This document shows positions 55,218 to 63,997 of a DNA stretch of 64,000 bases, one piece after another. The DNA comes from Vibrio ponticus (lineage in GTDB: Bacteria; Pseudomonadota; Gammaproteobacteria; Enterobacterales; Vibrionaceae): NCBI RefSeq assembly GCF_009938225.1, contig NZ_AP019657.1, forward strand, positions 1,426,001-1,490,000. The letters are read 5' to 3'. The notes under the pieces were generated by a model. It saw nothing but the letters and a program-made list of their open reading frames with translations, made no database searches and had not been told where the DNA came from. The position numbers and the translations under genes are program-made. The stretch's first letter is position 1. The number at the start of each line of letters is the position of its first letter.

Positions 55218-56840
55218 TTAGAACTGGCTGAATACCGTTTCTACTGCGAATGCGCCCGGATCTTTCGTGCCGTTTAAGCTGTCGCTGTTTAGGTAAGAAG
55301 AACGGCCCGCTTTCGCGCTCGTCATTGTCACGGTCGCTTCTGCACCCGCTTTTGCTGCTGCGATTGCAGCTACAAAGCCTTCTTGAGCCCACGCTTCTAG
55401 CGCTGGGTGTAACGCATCGATCATCGTACGGTCACCCGGTTTCGCGCCGCCGTAAGCCATCATTTGACCAAGACCCGCTTGCAGTGCTTGTGGTAGAGAG
55501 CCATTTTGCTCAAAGTCACGACCCGCTGCAGTAAACATGATTGAAAGCAGTACGCCTGAAGATCCACCCATGACTGACGTTAGGCAGTCAGCGATAGTCG
55601 TCATCAACTTAGCTTTATCTTGTAATGGCAAATTGTTTGCTTCTAGCTGAGCCAGAACCTTGCGTGCGCCCGCAGCAAATGTAGAACCGGTGTCGCCATC
55701 ACCCACGATTGAGTCTAGGTGGTTTAGCTCACCTTCAATATCAATGATTGCCTGACACACTTTAGTTAGCACTAACGCCGTTTCTTCATCGTGTGAAGGC
55801 GTGAATGCTTTCTTCGCGATTTGGTTTTCGCACTTAGTCACTGGCACTTCACGACGCGCTACCGCACCAGGCCAAGCAGCTGTTTCAACAGGTGAAACCA
55901 ATGCGTTAGCGATTTCATCGGTTAGTTGAATAGTAGAAATAGAGAAACCTTTCATGTCAATCGCCGTCATTAGTGCGCCGCTTACGATGAACTTGGTGTT
56001 TTTACCCAGTTCTGATTCCATCACCTCTTTAGCCACAATGTTCATCTCAATTGGAGATAGACCACCTAGGTTATTAAGCAGAATCGCATTATCTGTGGTT
56101 GGTTTCGCTTCTAGTAGCTTGCTGACCATAGTGGTAACAAGATCTTTTGCTTTTGGTAGGTCGATGGTCTCGATACCCGCTTCACCGTGAATGCCTAGAC
56201 CTAGCTCCGCTTTACCTTGCGCGATACGGTCGTTGCTTTCACCCGGTAGTGAACAACTCGTTAGTGCCACACCGATAGACGCTGTTTTTTGGTGTGCATC
56301 AAGAGCCGCTTGTTTCACTTCTTCCAACGTGCCGCCGTTTTCAGCCACATAACCCGCTACTTTTTGTACAAATAGCGTGCCTGCGATACCGCGAGGCTGA
56401 GGGTTACCTGGGATAGAGATATCATCACCGACAACGATAAGGTCAACTTTACGACCCATCTCTTTCGCTTTTTCTACCGCTAGACCGAAGTTCAGACGGT
56501 CGCCAGTGTAGTTTTTGATGATCACTAAACAGCCAGCGTCGCCCGTTACGTGCAAAATAGCGTTAAGCACTGAGTCTACGCTAGGTGCTGCAAACAGGTC
56601 GCCACATACGGCAGCAGTTAGCATACCTTTACCAACGAAGCCTGCGTGTGCTGGCTCGTGACCAGAGCCACCACCACAAATTAGTGCCACTTTCTCTTTG
56701 TTCCAGTCATTGCGTGCAACGACTTTGATGTCATTTTCAAAGTCTAAGAACGTTAGGTTTTCAAGCGTAGAGGTGTAAAGAGTGCCTTGGATTGAGTCCA
56801 TTACGAACGACTCTTTATTATTTAGAATTAAGTCAGCCAT
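55218..56840 (-). CDS. ATP-dependent dihydroxyacetone kinase (DhaK-DhaL fusion)
   Basis: 540-residue single-chain kinase. DhaK domain about 1-325: ICGGGSGHEPAHAGFVGKGM and His218 (LGIHGEAG), which binds the ketone covalently. DhaL domain about 350-535: LDSIVGDGDTGSTFAAGA (Mg-ATP aspartates), GGSSGVLLSIMF, GAKPGDRTMIDALHP. In this locus it would phosphorylate dihydroxyacetone from glycerol, or hydroxyacetone. The start at MADLILNNKES is favoured over an 8-residue-longer one. 103 bp upstream of the gldA-type gene. Confidence 0.92.
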   Translation of the reverse strand: MADLILNNKESFVMDSIQGTLYTSTLENLTFLDFENDIKVVARNDWNKEKVALICGGGSGHEPAHAGFVGKGMLTAAVCGDLFAAPSVDSVLNAILHVTGDAGCLVIIKNYTGDRLNFGLAVEKAKEMGRKVDLIVVGDDISIPGNPQPRGIAGTLFVQKVAGYVAENGGTLEEVKQAALDAHQKTASIGVALTSCSLPGESNDRIAQGKAELGLGIHGEAGIETIDLPKAKDLVTTMVSKLLEAKPTTDNAILLNNLGGLSPIEMNIVAKEVMESELGKNTKFIVSGALMTAIDMKGFSISTIQLTDEIANALVSPVETAAWPGAVARREVPVTKCENQIAKKAFTPSHDEETALVLTKVCQAIIDIEGELNHLDSIVGDGDTGSTFAAGARKVLAQLEANNLPLQDKAKLMTTIADCLTSVMGGSSGVLLSIMFTAAGRDFEQNGSLPQALQAGLGQMMAYGGAKPGDRTMIDALHPALEAWAQEGFVAAIAAAKAGAEATVTMTSAKAGRSSYLNSDSLNGTKDPGAFAVETVFSQF

Positions 56841-56957
56841 AGTTATTCCAGAAATTTTGTTCAAACGAGTTTGGGGAGAGCCCAGTCAAGATGAGGGCGC
56901 CACTTATTATTTTTTGGTTTGGAAATGTGGCTCAGGAATACCCTGAGCCAGCATTAA

Positions 56958-58964
56958 TTAGAATTGCTTGATTGCCGCTAGCAGCTCAGCATCTTGCGCT
57001 TGCTTGCGGAAGAATACTGGCGGTTGACCGATAGGGGCATCAACCTTGATCCAACCGCCTGTGAACGTTTCACCAGTCCATACATGAACCCACTCATCTT
57101 CTGGTAGGTAAAGCTCTTTGACTGTTTCGCCTTGGTTGTAAACAGGTGCAACCATCAAATCGCGACCGAACAGGTATTGGTATTGAATTTGGTACGCTTC
57201 TGAGTCTTGCTCGTAGTGCATGAACAGTGGGCGCTGTACTGGCATACCTTTGGTTGCGTTCTCTTCAACTGCAGCTTTGATGTACGGCTTAAGATGCTTG
57301 TAAATCTTAGTCATACGCGCTAGGTGCGCTAGTGTCTCTGCGTCAGTATCGAATTGGTGGTTATCACCAGGGCGGTTGCCTTCATGGCTACGCATGATTG
57401 GTGTAAACGCCGCCATTTCAGCCCAACGTTGGAATAGCTCTTTAGAACGAGTGTTACCGTGTAACGTAGTGTAGCCACCGATATCGCTGTGGCTGATACC
57501 GTTACCCATTAGACCCGCTGATAGTGCCGCTGGAATAACCGATGCAAGACCGTCATCTTTTTCCCAGATCACTGATTGGTCACCAGCCCAAAGCGCATGA
57601 CAGTAGCCTTGGATGCCTGTGCCACCAGCGCGCATAAAGAACAGGATATCGTCTGTTTTGCCTGCTTCTTCAATCGCTTCATGCTGCACTTTCGCCCAGC
57701 GGTACGGCCATTTATTGTGTTCAATTTCAGCACTTACGCCGTTGTATAGTGAACAGTCTGTCGGTAGGTATTCACCAAAGTCGCCCATCCAGCCATCAAG
57801 ACCGAAATCGATCATGTTTTGCTTGATAACGCCCTTGTACCATTCACATGCTTCCGGGTTGGTAAAGTCAACCACACCACAGTCAAACTCACCAAAGTCG
57901 ACAACGTATTTTGAACCGTCTTCTTTGGTTGCTAAATAACCTTTTTCAAATGCTTCGTTGTATAGCGGGAAATCTTCCAACACGTAAGGGTTGATGTAAC
58001 CTAGGAAGCGAACGCCCTGCTCTTTTAGCTCGTGAATCTTAGTATCTAGACCTGGGTAAAGATCCGCGTTCCACTGCCAATCCCACTGTAGGCGCTTACC
58101 AAATGAGGTCATCTTGATGCCTTGCCAGTCTTGGCACCATGCACCTGCAACTTCAACGCCCGCGGCTTTAGCTGCTTCAACTTTTTCAATCGTGATGTCT
58201 GTACCACCTTGGATACCTAAGATCACACCGTTGTATACCCACTCAGGCAATGCTGGTTGACGACCAAATACGCCAGTAATGTTAGTCATAAGTTCTAGGA
58301 ATGACTCTTCAGCATCGAATAGTAGATATTCTGGAATGTTCCAACATTGCAGTTCGTGATACTCAGCGTGAGTAAAGTCGAAATCTGCATAAGCGCGAGT
58401 TTCTAGGTGGCAGAAGTATTTCTTATCAGAAACAAACGTTGGTTGTGGGTAGTTTGTGGTGTAGTAGTCACCGCCCGCTTTGTCTTTAACGTCCGCTTGC
58501 CAAGTCGTGTAAGTGTTCTTGTTACGACCAACACCCGGCTCAGAGCTCCATAGCGGGAAATTCTTACCACGTAGGTTTAGGTAGCTTAACTGCTCACCAC
58601 AACCGTATACTGCCTCTGTTTCAGTCGCAGCAACGCGAACCCAAAAACGGTTGTACTTTTCATCAAGCGCTGTGAATTCAACTTTAAGACGCGACTCTGC
58701 CGTTTCGTACATACGCGCTTCAAGTACCGCGTCACCATCTAGGCTAAAGGTAACCACAACATCATCTGAGTTTTCTGTGATCGCGAATTTCTTCAGCGGT
58801 AAACGCTCTGACACATAGTCAGAAATATCAAAGTTACCGCGGTACATATCAAAAGTGCCTTGGCCAATACCTAGGTACAAAGCTGGGCTAACTTGTGAGT
58901 GTTCAAATACAGTTCTGTTTTTGTGGCTAATAGTAAAGCCTGATGGAGTTTGGGTAAGTTTCAT
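56958..58964 (-). CDS. yihQ: Sulfoquinovosidase (GH31)
   Basis: 668-residue GH31 alpha-glycosidase that releases sulfoquinovose from SQ-glycerol and sulfolipid glycosides. Against E. coli YihQ all functional residues are present at a constant offset of 10: nucleophile Asp395 (WMGDFGEYLP), acid/base Asp462 (LWAGDQS), and the SQ sulfonate/sugar contacts Gln252 (GIQGG), Gln278 (WCQDW), Arg291 and Trp294 (FGKRLQW), Tyr498 (DIGGY). This QQRWY set distinguishes sulfoquinovosidases from glucosidases. Cytoplasmic, no signal peptide. ATG 58964 chosen; a longer TTG-started form is not family-like. Confidence 0.97.
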   Translation of the reverse strand: MKLTQTPSGFTISHKNRTVFEHSQVSPALYLGIGQGTFDMYRGNFDISDYVSERLPLKKFAITENSDDVVVTFSLDGDAVLEARMYETAESRLKVEFTALDEKYNRFWVRVAATETEAVYGCGEQLSYLNLRGKNFPLWSSEPGVGRNKNTYTTWQADVKDKAGGDYYTTNYPQPTFVSDKKYFCHLETRAYADFDFTHAEYHELQCWNIPEYLLFDAEESFLELMTNITGVFGRQPALPEWVYNGVILGIQGGTDITIEKVEAAKAAGVEVAGAWCQDWQGIKMTSFGKRLQWDWQWNADLYPGLDTKIHELKEQGVRFLGYINPYVLEDFPLYNEAFEKGYLATKEDGSKYVVDFGEFDCGVVDFTNPEACEWYKGVIKQNMIDFGLDGWMGDFGEYLPTDCSLYNGVSAEIEHNKWPYRWAKVQHEAIEEAGKTDDILFFMRAGGTGIQGYCHALWAGDQSVIWEKDDGLASVIPAALSAGLMGNGISHSDIGGYTTLHGNTRSKELFQRWAEMAAFTPIMRSHEGNRPGDNHQFDTDAETLAHLARMTKIYKHLKPYIKAAVEENATKGMPVQRPLFMHYEQDSEAYQIQYQYLFGRDLMVAPVYNQGETVKELYLPEDEWVHVWTGETFTGGWIKVDAPIGQPPVFFRKQAQDAELLAAIKQF

Positions 58965-58995
58965 TCGAACAGCTTCCGAAATAGAGATAAAATTT

Positions 58996-59042
58996 AGGCG
59001 CAACTTGGGTGTTCACCCAAGGAAAAAGCCTTAGGTGTGCTG
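58996..59042. repeat. Nested hairpins between dctP and yihQ
   Basis: Outer arms TAGGCGCA / TGCGCCTA enclose CTTGGGT-GTTC-ACCCAAG. No T tract; a processing or partial-termination site that would make dctP mRNA more abundant than yihQ, as is usual for binding proteins. Inference. Confidence 0.5.
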
Positions 59043-59150
59043 CGCCTAGCTAGCGTATATATTAAATTGGTTACTCTTAACGAATTGACGCTGCAATAAG
59101 ATTGCTGGTGAACACCGCTACAGCGTCAATCGAGTTAGATAAGGGGCTGA

Positions 59151-60200
59151 TTACTTAAATTGGATGTCGTAATCCGCTTGGATCTTCGCTTCACAAGTTT
59201 TGATTTCATTCTCAAAACGTTGTAGCCATTTCTCACCTTCAGCGCCTGTTGCTTTCAAAAATTCTTCTTTAACGGGTGCCGAAGCCGTAATAAATGCTTG
59301 TTTTTCAGCTTCTGTTGGGCTGTAAACTTTACCGCCAGCTTTCTTGAATTCTTCATAAGCTGCGTATTCGCGGTGTTTAGGGTATGAACGTAGGTATTGG
59401 TTTTGAGCCGCGATACCATCTATTACCACTTGTTTTAGCTCATCTGGGAACGACTTAAATTTCATGTCGTTGAATACCCAAGCGCCGCCCATGTAGCCGT
59501 GACCGTCAAGGATCATGTAACCGATACTTTCATGGAATTTGTTCATGATGATATCTACGATACCGTTCTTAGTACCGTCAACCATGCCTGTAGAAAGCGC
59601 TGTGTATACTTCTGGCCATGCGATTGGTGTTGGTGCACCGCCCATTGCTTTCACAAGGTCTTGCTGAGTTTTTGCCGGTACGGTACGCAGTTTTAGACCT
59701 TCTACGTCACCCGGTGTTTTCACTTCTTTCTTCGTGGTTGCGATGTTACGCCAACCACCAGAGTTTGATACTGCCATTAGACGCACGTTTGGTGCACGTT
59801 GCATTAACTCTTTACGCACGTCAGCAATAAGTTGTTCGTTGTCGTACACACACTCTGCTACGCGGTCATTTGGTAGCAAGTAAGGAAGGTCGAATGCGCC
59901 AACTGGTTGCCAGAAACTGCCTAGCTCAGGAATTGTAGTTTGGAAGTAATCGAACATACCCGCTTGTACCCCAGCGATACACTCTTTTGCGTTAGCACAC
60001 AGCTGACCTGCAGGGTAGATATCAACTTGAATTTGACCGTTAGAGCGAGACTCTACAAAATTCTTCAATACAAGTAGCGATTGGTGGTTGTAGCTATCTG
60101 CTGTGGTTACGTGTGGAATCGTTAGTTTGTAGTCCGCAGCGTTTGCAGCACCAGCCGCAAGAAGAGATGCAGTGGCAAGGCCCAGTAGTGTTTTCTTCAT
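59151..60200 (-). CDS. dctP: TRAP transporter periplasmic substrate-binding protein (DctP)
   Basis: 349-residue DctP-family protein with a signal peptide (MKKTLLGLATASLLAAGAANA). Diagnostic substrate region: VEGLKLRTVPAKTQQDLVKA, with the conserved carboxylate/sulfonate-binding Arg, then PIAWPEVYTALSTGMVDG. It lies 20 kb from dctQM, beyond the accessory insertion; no other TRAP membrane subunit is in the window, so it most likely belongs to that transporter. Two pairs of cysteines (AGQLCANAKEC; late C in EIKTCEAK) may form disulfides. Confidence 0.92.
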   Translation of the reverse strand: MKKTLLGLATASLLAAGAANAADYKLTIPHVTTADSYNHQSLLVLKNFVESRSNGQIQVDIYPAGQLCANAKECIAGVQAGMFDYFQTTIPELGSFWQPVGAFDLPYLLPNDRVAECVYDNEQLIADVRKELMQRAPNVRLMAVSNSGGWRNIATTKKEVKTPGDVEGLKLRTVPAKTQQDLVKAMGGAPTPIAWPEVYTALSTGMVDGTKNGIVDIIMNKFHESIGYMILDGHGYMGGAWVFNDMKFKSFPDELKQVVIDGIAAQNQYLRSYPKHREYAAYEEFKKAGGKVYSPTEAEKQAFITASAPVKEEFLKATGAEGEKWLQRFENEIKTCEAKIQADYDIQFK

Positions 60201-60277
60201 GTTGTTTCCTTAATCATTATTGGTGCGACTCTTCTATTAGGGTTATTAGGGCGAAGAGCCGTGGTACTAATTGAAAA

Positions 60278-60787
60278 TTAATTTGTCTGTATTTGTATTT
60301 TTTGTTGTTTTTTTAACCTAAAAATGGTGATTGAGAGCATAGTGGCGTTAAACATATCGTTAAGTAATCCGCCATAAGATCCAACCAAGACCGCATTGAC
60401 CATCCAAGTTAAGGTGCAAATCAGGAAGGCAATTCGCATTCGCATGCCTTCAGCAATAAACAGCGCGTAGCAACTAATGATTGATGCAATCGCCGGTAAC
60501 ACATCACGTGGCTCTGAGTAGAAGTAAACACTCATCGCAATCTGCACCGCTAGGAACAGGTAAAAGACTTTAAGTCCTTTATATTTCACTGAAACTAGCG
60601 CGCGGAAGGAGTTAACTAATAAGTTCAACCCAGCCACGACAGCACCAAGCAAGGTATAGTGAATTGAGAACGTCAAACAAGAGAGGCAGATGATCGCTCG
60701 CATGCGATTGTCGTTAGTTGTCGATGATGCGAATAGGTTTAAACCTAATGCCACAAATCCTAATGCTTGAACTAGTGTCTCATTCAT
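60278..60787 (-). CDS. YgjV family inner membrane protein
   Basis: 169-residue membrane protein with about five to six helices and a basic tail (FRLKKQQKIQIQ). Matches the small YgjV family (ALGFVALGLNLFASSTTNDNRMR, HYTLLGAVVAGLNLLVNSFRALVSVKYK). Role unknown. Upstream of dctP on the same strand with a 77-bp gap; divergent from the LysR gene. Confidence 0.8.
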   Translation of the reverse strand: MNETLVQALGFVALGLNLFASSTTNDNRMRAIICLSCLTFSIHYTLLGAVVAGLNLLVNSFRALVSVKYKGLKVFYLFLAVQIAMSVYFYSEPRDVLPAIASIISCYALFIAEGMRMRIAFLICTLTWMVNAVLVGSYGGLLNDMFNATMLSITIFRLKKQQKIQIQTN

Positions 60788-60973
60788 CTAATTTTCTACG
60801 CTCAACTTTTGTTTTCAATTTCGCTCAATACAATGTTTGGCAAAATAAAATCTATATAAAGTTCAAGAACTTATAATTGTAAGAGTTTGTCGTTTTTCTT
60901 ACATGAATTGACTATAAATTACATATTTGATTAGTTATAATGAATAAAATTCAGCTTTCGATTCCAAACCAGA

Positions 60974-61837
60974 ATGGATATAGATTTACTTCGCACTTTT
61001 TGCCAACTTGCCGATGACAAGAACTTCCGTGTTGCCTCGCAACACCTCTATATCACTCAATCCGCGCTGACTAAGAAGATTCAGCGCCTCGAAGAACAGC
61101 TAAAAGTTTCATTATTTGATCGCGGTCGACATGGCGCAGAATTAACCCCAATGGGTAAGGTTTTACTGCCAGAGGCAAAGCGGGTACTTAAAGGCTTTGA
61201 ATCATTCCAACGCTTAGCAACTTTCGTTGCGGAAGGTACCTCCGGTCATCTTAATATTGGCTTTGGTATTTCTTCTTTTCATGAAGCGCCCAACTATATT
61301 GCTAAGTTCAAGCAAGATTGCCCTAATGTTCACGTCACGCTTAACGACTACCCTTCACACCAACTGGTTGAGGAGCTGCAATTAGGTAACCTACAACTGG
61401 GTTTTGACCGTTTACCCGTCGATCCGCCGCTTAAGGCTATCCCGCTATACTCGGACCGCCTTGCCATCGCGATTCATAATGAAGAGAAACTAAACTTTGA
61501 TAATTTGTGGGGCTCGCTTAGTCACTACAACTATCTGGGTTTGAGTCGTGATAAAAACCCGACGTTGAACAAGCACATCACCAATTATTTGTGGGAAGCA
61601 AAGCAGCGCCCTGCCGTGTTTGAAGAAGCCAACGACATTGTAACGGCGTTAGCTCTGGTGTCAGCCCGTTTGAGTTACACCATCATTCCTGCAAGTGTCG
61701 CGCGGATAAGCCAGCCGCATATTCGTTTTATTCCGCTAACCGGTAAGCATGCCGAGTGGGAAGTGGGTCTACTTTGGAACAGCGAGATTGCCGATCCAGT
61801 GCGTGAGGCGTTTATTCAAAAAGTGGTCAGCAAGTAA
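60974..61837 (+). CDS. LysR-family transcriptional regulator
   Basis: 287 residues. N-terminal winged helix (about 1-60: LLRTFCQLADDKNFRVASQHLYITQSALTKKIQRLEEQL, in pieces), C-terminal periplasmic-binding-like effector domain about 88-285. Divergent from the YgjV-like gene, so it may control that gene and perhaps the dctP set; the choline-type transporter convergent to it is less likely. Effector unknown. Confidence 0.88.
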   Translation: MDIDLLRTFCQLADDKNFRVASQHLYITQSALTKKIQRLEEQLKVSLFDRGRHGAELTPMGKVLLPEAKRVLKGFESFQRLATFVAEGTSGHLNIGFGISSFHEAPNYIAKFKQDCPNVHVTLNDYPSHQLVEELQLGNLQLGFDRLPVDPPLKAIPLYSDRLAIAIHNEEKLNFDNLWGSLSHYNYLGLSRDKNPTLNKHITNYLWEAKQRPAVFEEANDIVTALALVSARLSYTIIPASVARISQPHIRFIPLTGKHAEWEVGLLWNSEIADPVREAFIQKVVSK

Positions 61838-61892
61838 AACAACTTTTGCGCTGGCTATAAGAGAGTAAGTAAAATTAGGCTCAATAACTGGC

Positions 61893-61924
61893 AAGAGGTT
61901 GACTGTATGCACAGTCAACCTCTT
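61893..61924. terminator. Hairpin between convergent LysR and transporter genes
   Basis: Perfect 14-bp stem AAGAGGTTGACTGT / ACAGTCAACCTCTT with a 4-base loop; no clear T tract on either strand, but its position between convergent stops suggests termination. Confidence 0.6.
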
Positions 61925-61968
61925 AAACTAAAAGTAACTTACTTGGCTAGGTGATACGCTCGCCGAGA

Positions 61969-63153
61969 TTATGCGACTTCTCTGCCTTTAAAGTTACCCA
62001 GTAAGGCATCGTAAAGCTCGTTATCGCCTAGTACACCGACCACGGTTTGCTTTTCAACCAACACCAAAGGCTGATCGGTTCGTTGCTTAAGCTCTATCGC
62101 CTCACGCATACTGATTTCCGGATCTACTAACACCACACTACTCTGCTCGATTGATTCGAGCTCTGCTGCCTGTTGTGACCAATCAACCAAAGATCTATTG
62201 TTATCTAACAGTGCAATCTGATCATTGTGGTTGTCGACCCACAATTGCTGCTTCTCGCAAATCAGCAACTTGTCCTCATTGGTTTGCAGCTCATCGCGGG
62301 CTTGCATTAATGAGCGACCTTTAAGCACATTAAGTGGATTGGTATGCGCGACAAAATCTTTTACATAGTCATTTTCCGGCTCCAGAATAATCTGCTCCGG
62401 CTTACCATGTTGAATCAATTTACCTGATTCCATGATGGCGATGTTGTTGCCAATTTTTAATGCTTCATCTAAATCATGGCTAACAAACAAAATGGTCTTA
62501 TTGAGCTGTTTTTGCAGTTGAATCAATTCGTCTTGTAACTGAGTACGGATCAATGGATCCAGCGCTGAAAATGGTTCATCCATCAATAGAATGTCACTGT
62601 CCATGGCAAAGGCGCGCGCGAGACCGACACGCTGCTGCATGCCGCCAGATAGCTCGTGCGGAAATTTATCTTCCCATTCTGCTAGCCCTACCATCTCCAG
62701 TTGCTCACGCGCTTTTTGGCGGCGCTGCTGTTTTGGCATTCCCTGCATTTCAAGCCCAAATGCCACATTGTCAATCACCGTAAGCCAAGGCATTAACGCG
62801 AACTTTTGGAACACCATCGACACACGATGAGTGCGTAAGTGGCGCAGTGTTGACTCGTCACACCCCAAGAGCTCAACCATCTGGTCGCCATCTTTAATTT
62901 TTAGCGAGCCCCGAGAAATTTCATTTAGGCCATTCACTGCTCGCAACAAACTCGATTTACCCGAGCCTGATAAACCCATCAAAACGCAGATTTCACCTTG
63001 TTTAATCGACAGTGACACGTTATCAACGCCAACCACTTGTCCAGTTTGATCAATAATCTCTTGGCGACTATTACCTGCATCTAACAGTGATAGTGCTTTC
63101 TCTTGCTCACTGCCGAACACCACATCGAGGTTTTCAATTGTAATTGCGTCCAT
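61969..63153 (-). CDS. Choline/glycine-betaine ABC transporter ATP-binding protein
   Basis: 394-residue ATPase of the ProV/OpuA/ChoV class. Walker A GLSGSGKSS, Q-loop FQKFALMPW, signature HELSGGMQQRVGLARAF, Walker B LLMDEPFSALDP, switch His in VSHDLDEAL; C-terminal CBS-like regulatory part from about 290 (VVLVDPEISMREAIELKQRT). Imports quaternary amines for osmoprotection. ATG lies one base after the permease stop. I favour the choline subgroup by overall look but cannot prove it. Confidence 0.88.
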   Translation of the reverse strand: MDAITIENLDVVFGSEQEKALSLLDAGNSRQEIIDQTGQVVGVDNVSLSIKQGEICVLMGLSGSGKSSLLRAVNGLNEISRGSLKIKDGDQMVELLGCDESTLRHLRTHRVSMVFQKFALMPWLTVIDNVAFGLEMQGMPKQQRRQKAREQLEMVGLAEWEDKFPHELSGGMQQRVGLARAFAMDSDILLMDEPFSALDPLIRTQLQDELIQLQKQLNKTILFVSHDLDEALKIGNNIAIMESGKLIQHGKPEQIILEPENDYVKDFVAHTNPLNVLKGRSLMQARDELQTNEDKLLICEKQQLWVDNHNDQIALLDNNRSLVDWSQQAAELESIEQSSVVLVDPEISMREAIELKQRTDQPLVLVEKQTVVGVLGDNELYDALLGNFKGREVA

Positions 63154-63154
63154 G

Positions 63155-63997
63155 TTACGCCTCCTTCTGATTTGGTGCTTTACACAAACGGTCAAGAATG
63201 ATCGCCACCAATACAATCGCCAATCCTGCTTCAAAACCTTGCGAGATATTTACCGTGTTAAGTGCACGAACGACTGGCTTACCTAGGCCATCCGCACCCA
63301 CTAGCGCCGCGATGACCACCATAGATAGCGATAACATGATGCACTGTGTCACCCCCGCCATGATGCTTGGCAGCGCAGCAGGCAATTCCACCTTAAACAG
63401 CAACTTCATCCGGCTTGCGCCAAATGCTTTACCTGCTTCAATCAGCTCTTCCGGCACTTTAGTAATGCCCAAATAAGTCAGGCGTATTGGCGCGGCAATG
63501 GCAAAGATGATGGTCGAGATCAGCCCAGGCACAATACCTAAGCCGAACAGAACCAGTGTTGGAATCAAGTAAACGAAGGTCGGAACGGTTTGCATTAAAT
63601 CAAGGATCGGTCTTAACAAGGTGTAAAGCCAAGGACGATGCGCAGCCATAATGCCTACTGGAACGCCAATTAATACGGAAATCGTTGTCGCCGCAAATAC
63701 GAGGACAAAGGTTTCCAGCATTTCTTGCCAGTAGCCTAAATTTAAAATCGTCAGCAAAGCAACCACCACAAACAATACCAATGGTATGCTTCGGTGTAGC
63801 AACCAAGCCAAAGTGGCAGTAATTAAAATCGGTAGTGCTGGTGGCATCCACTTAAATACATCCACAACGAACAGAATAATACCTTCTAAAAAGAAGGAAA
63901 CTGCGTCAAATAAGCCTGCGGCGTTAAGTGTTAACCAATCAACACCTGTTTCCATCCATTCACCCAACGGAATTTTGTTGTCCGTAATAAATTTCAC
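63155..63997 (-). CDS. Choline/glycine-betaine ABC transporter permease (5' end at window edge)
   Basis: 280-residue ProW-class permease with about seven helices. Signature region: ETFVLVFAATTISVLIGVPVG, QTVPTFVYLIPTLVLFG, and the EAA-like loop EELIEAGKAFGASRMKLLFKVELP. Apparent GTG start at 63997 is three bases from the window end, and the preceding codon is open, so the true start could lie outside. The periplasmic binding protein is expected upstream. Confidence 0.88.
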   Translation of the reverse strand: MKFITDNKIPLGEWMETGVDWLTLNAAGLFDAVSFFLEGIILFVVDVFKWMPPALPILITATLAWLLHRSIPLVLFVVVALLTILNLGYWQEMLETFVLVFAATTISVLIGVPVGIMAAHRPWLYTLLRPILDLMQTVPTFVYLIPTLVLFGLGIVPGLISTIIFAIAAPIRLTYLGITKVPEELIEAGKAFGASRMKLLFKVELPAALPSIMAGVTQCIMLSLSMVVIAALVGADGLGKPVVRALNTVNISQGFEAGLAIVLVAIILDRLCKAPNQKEA

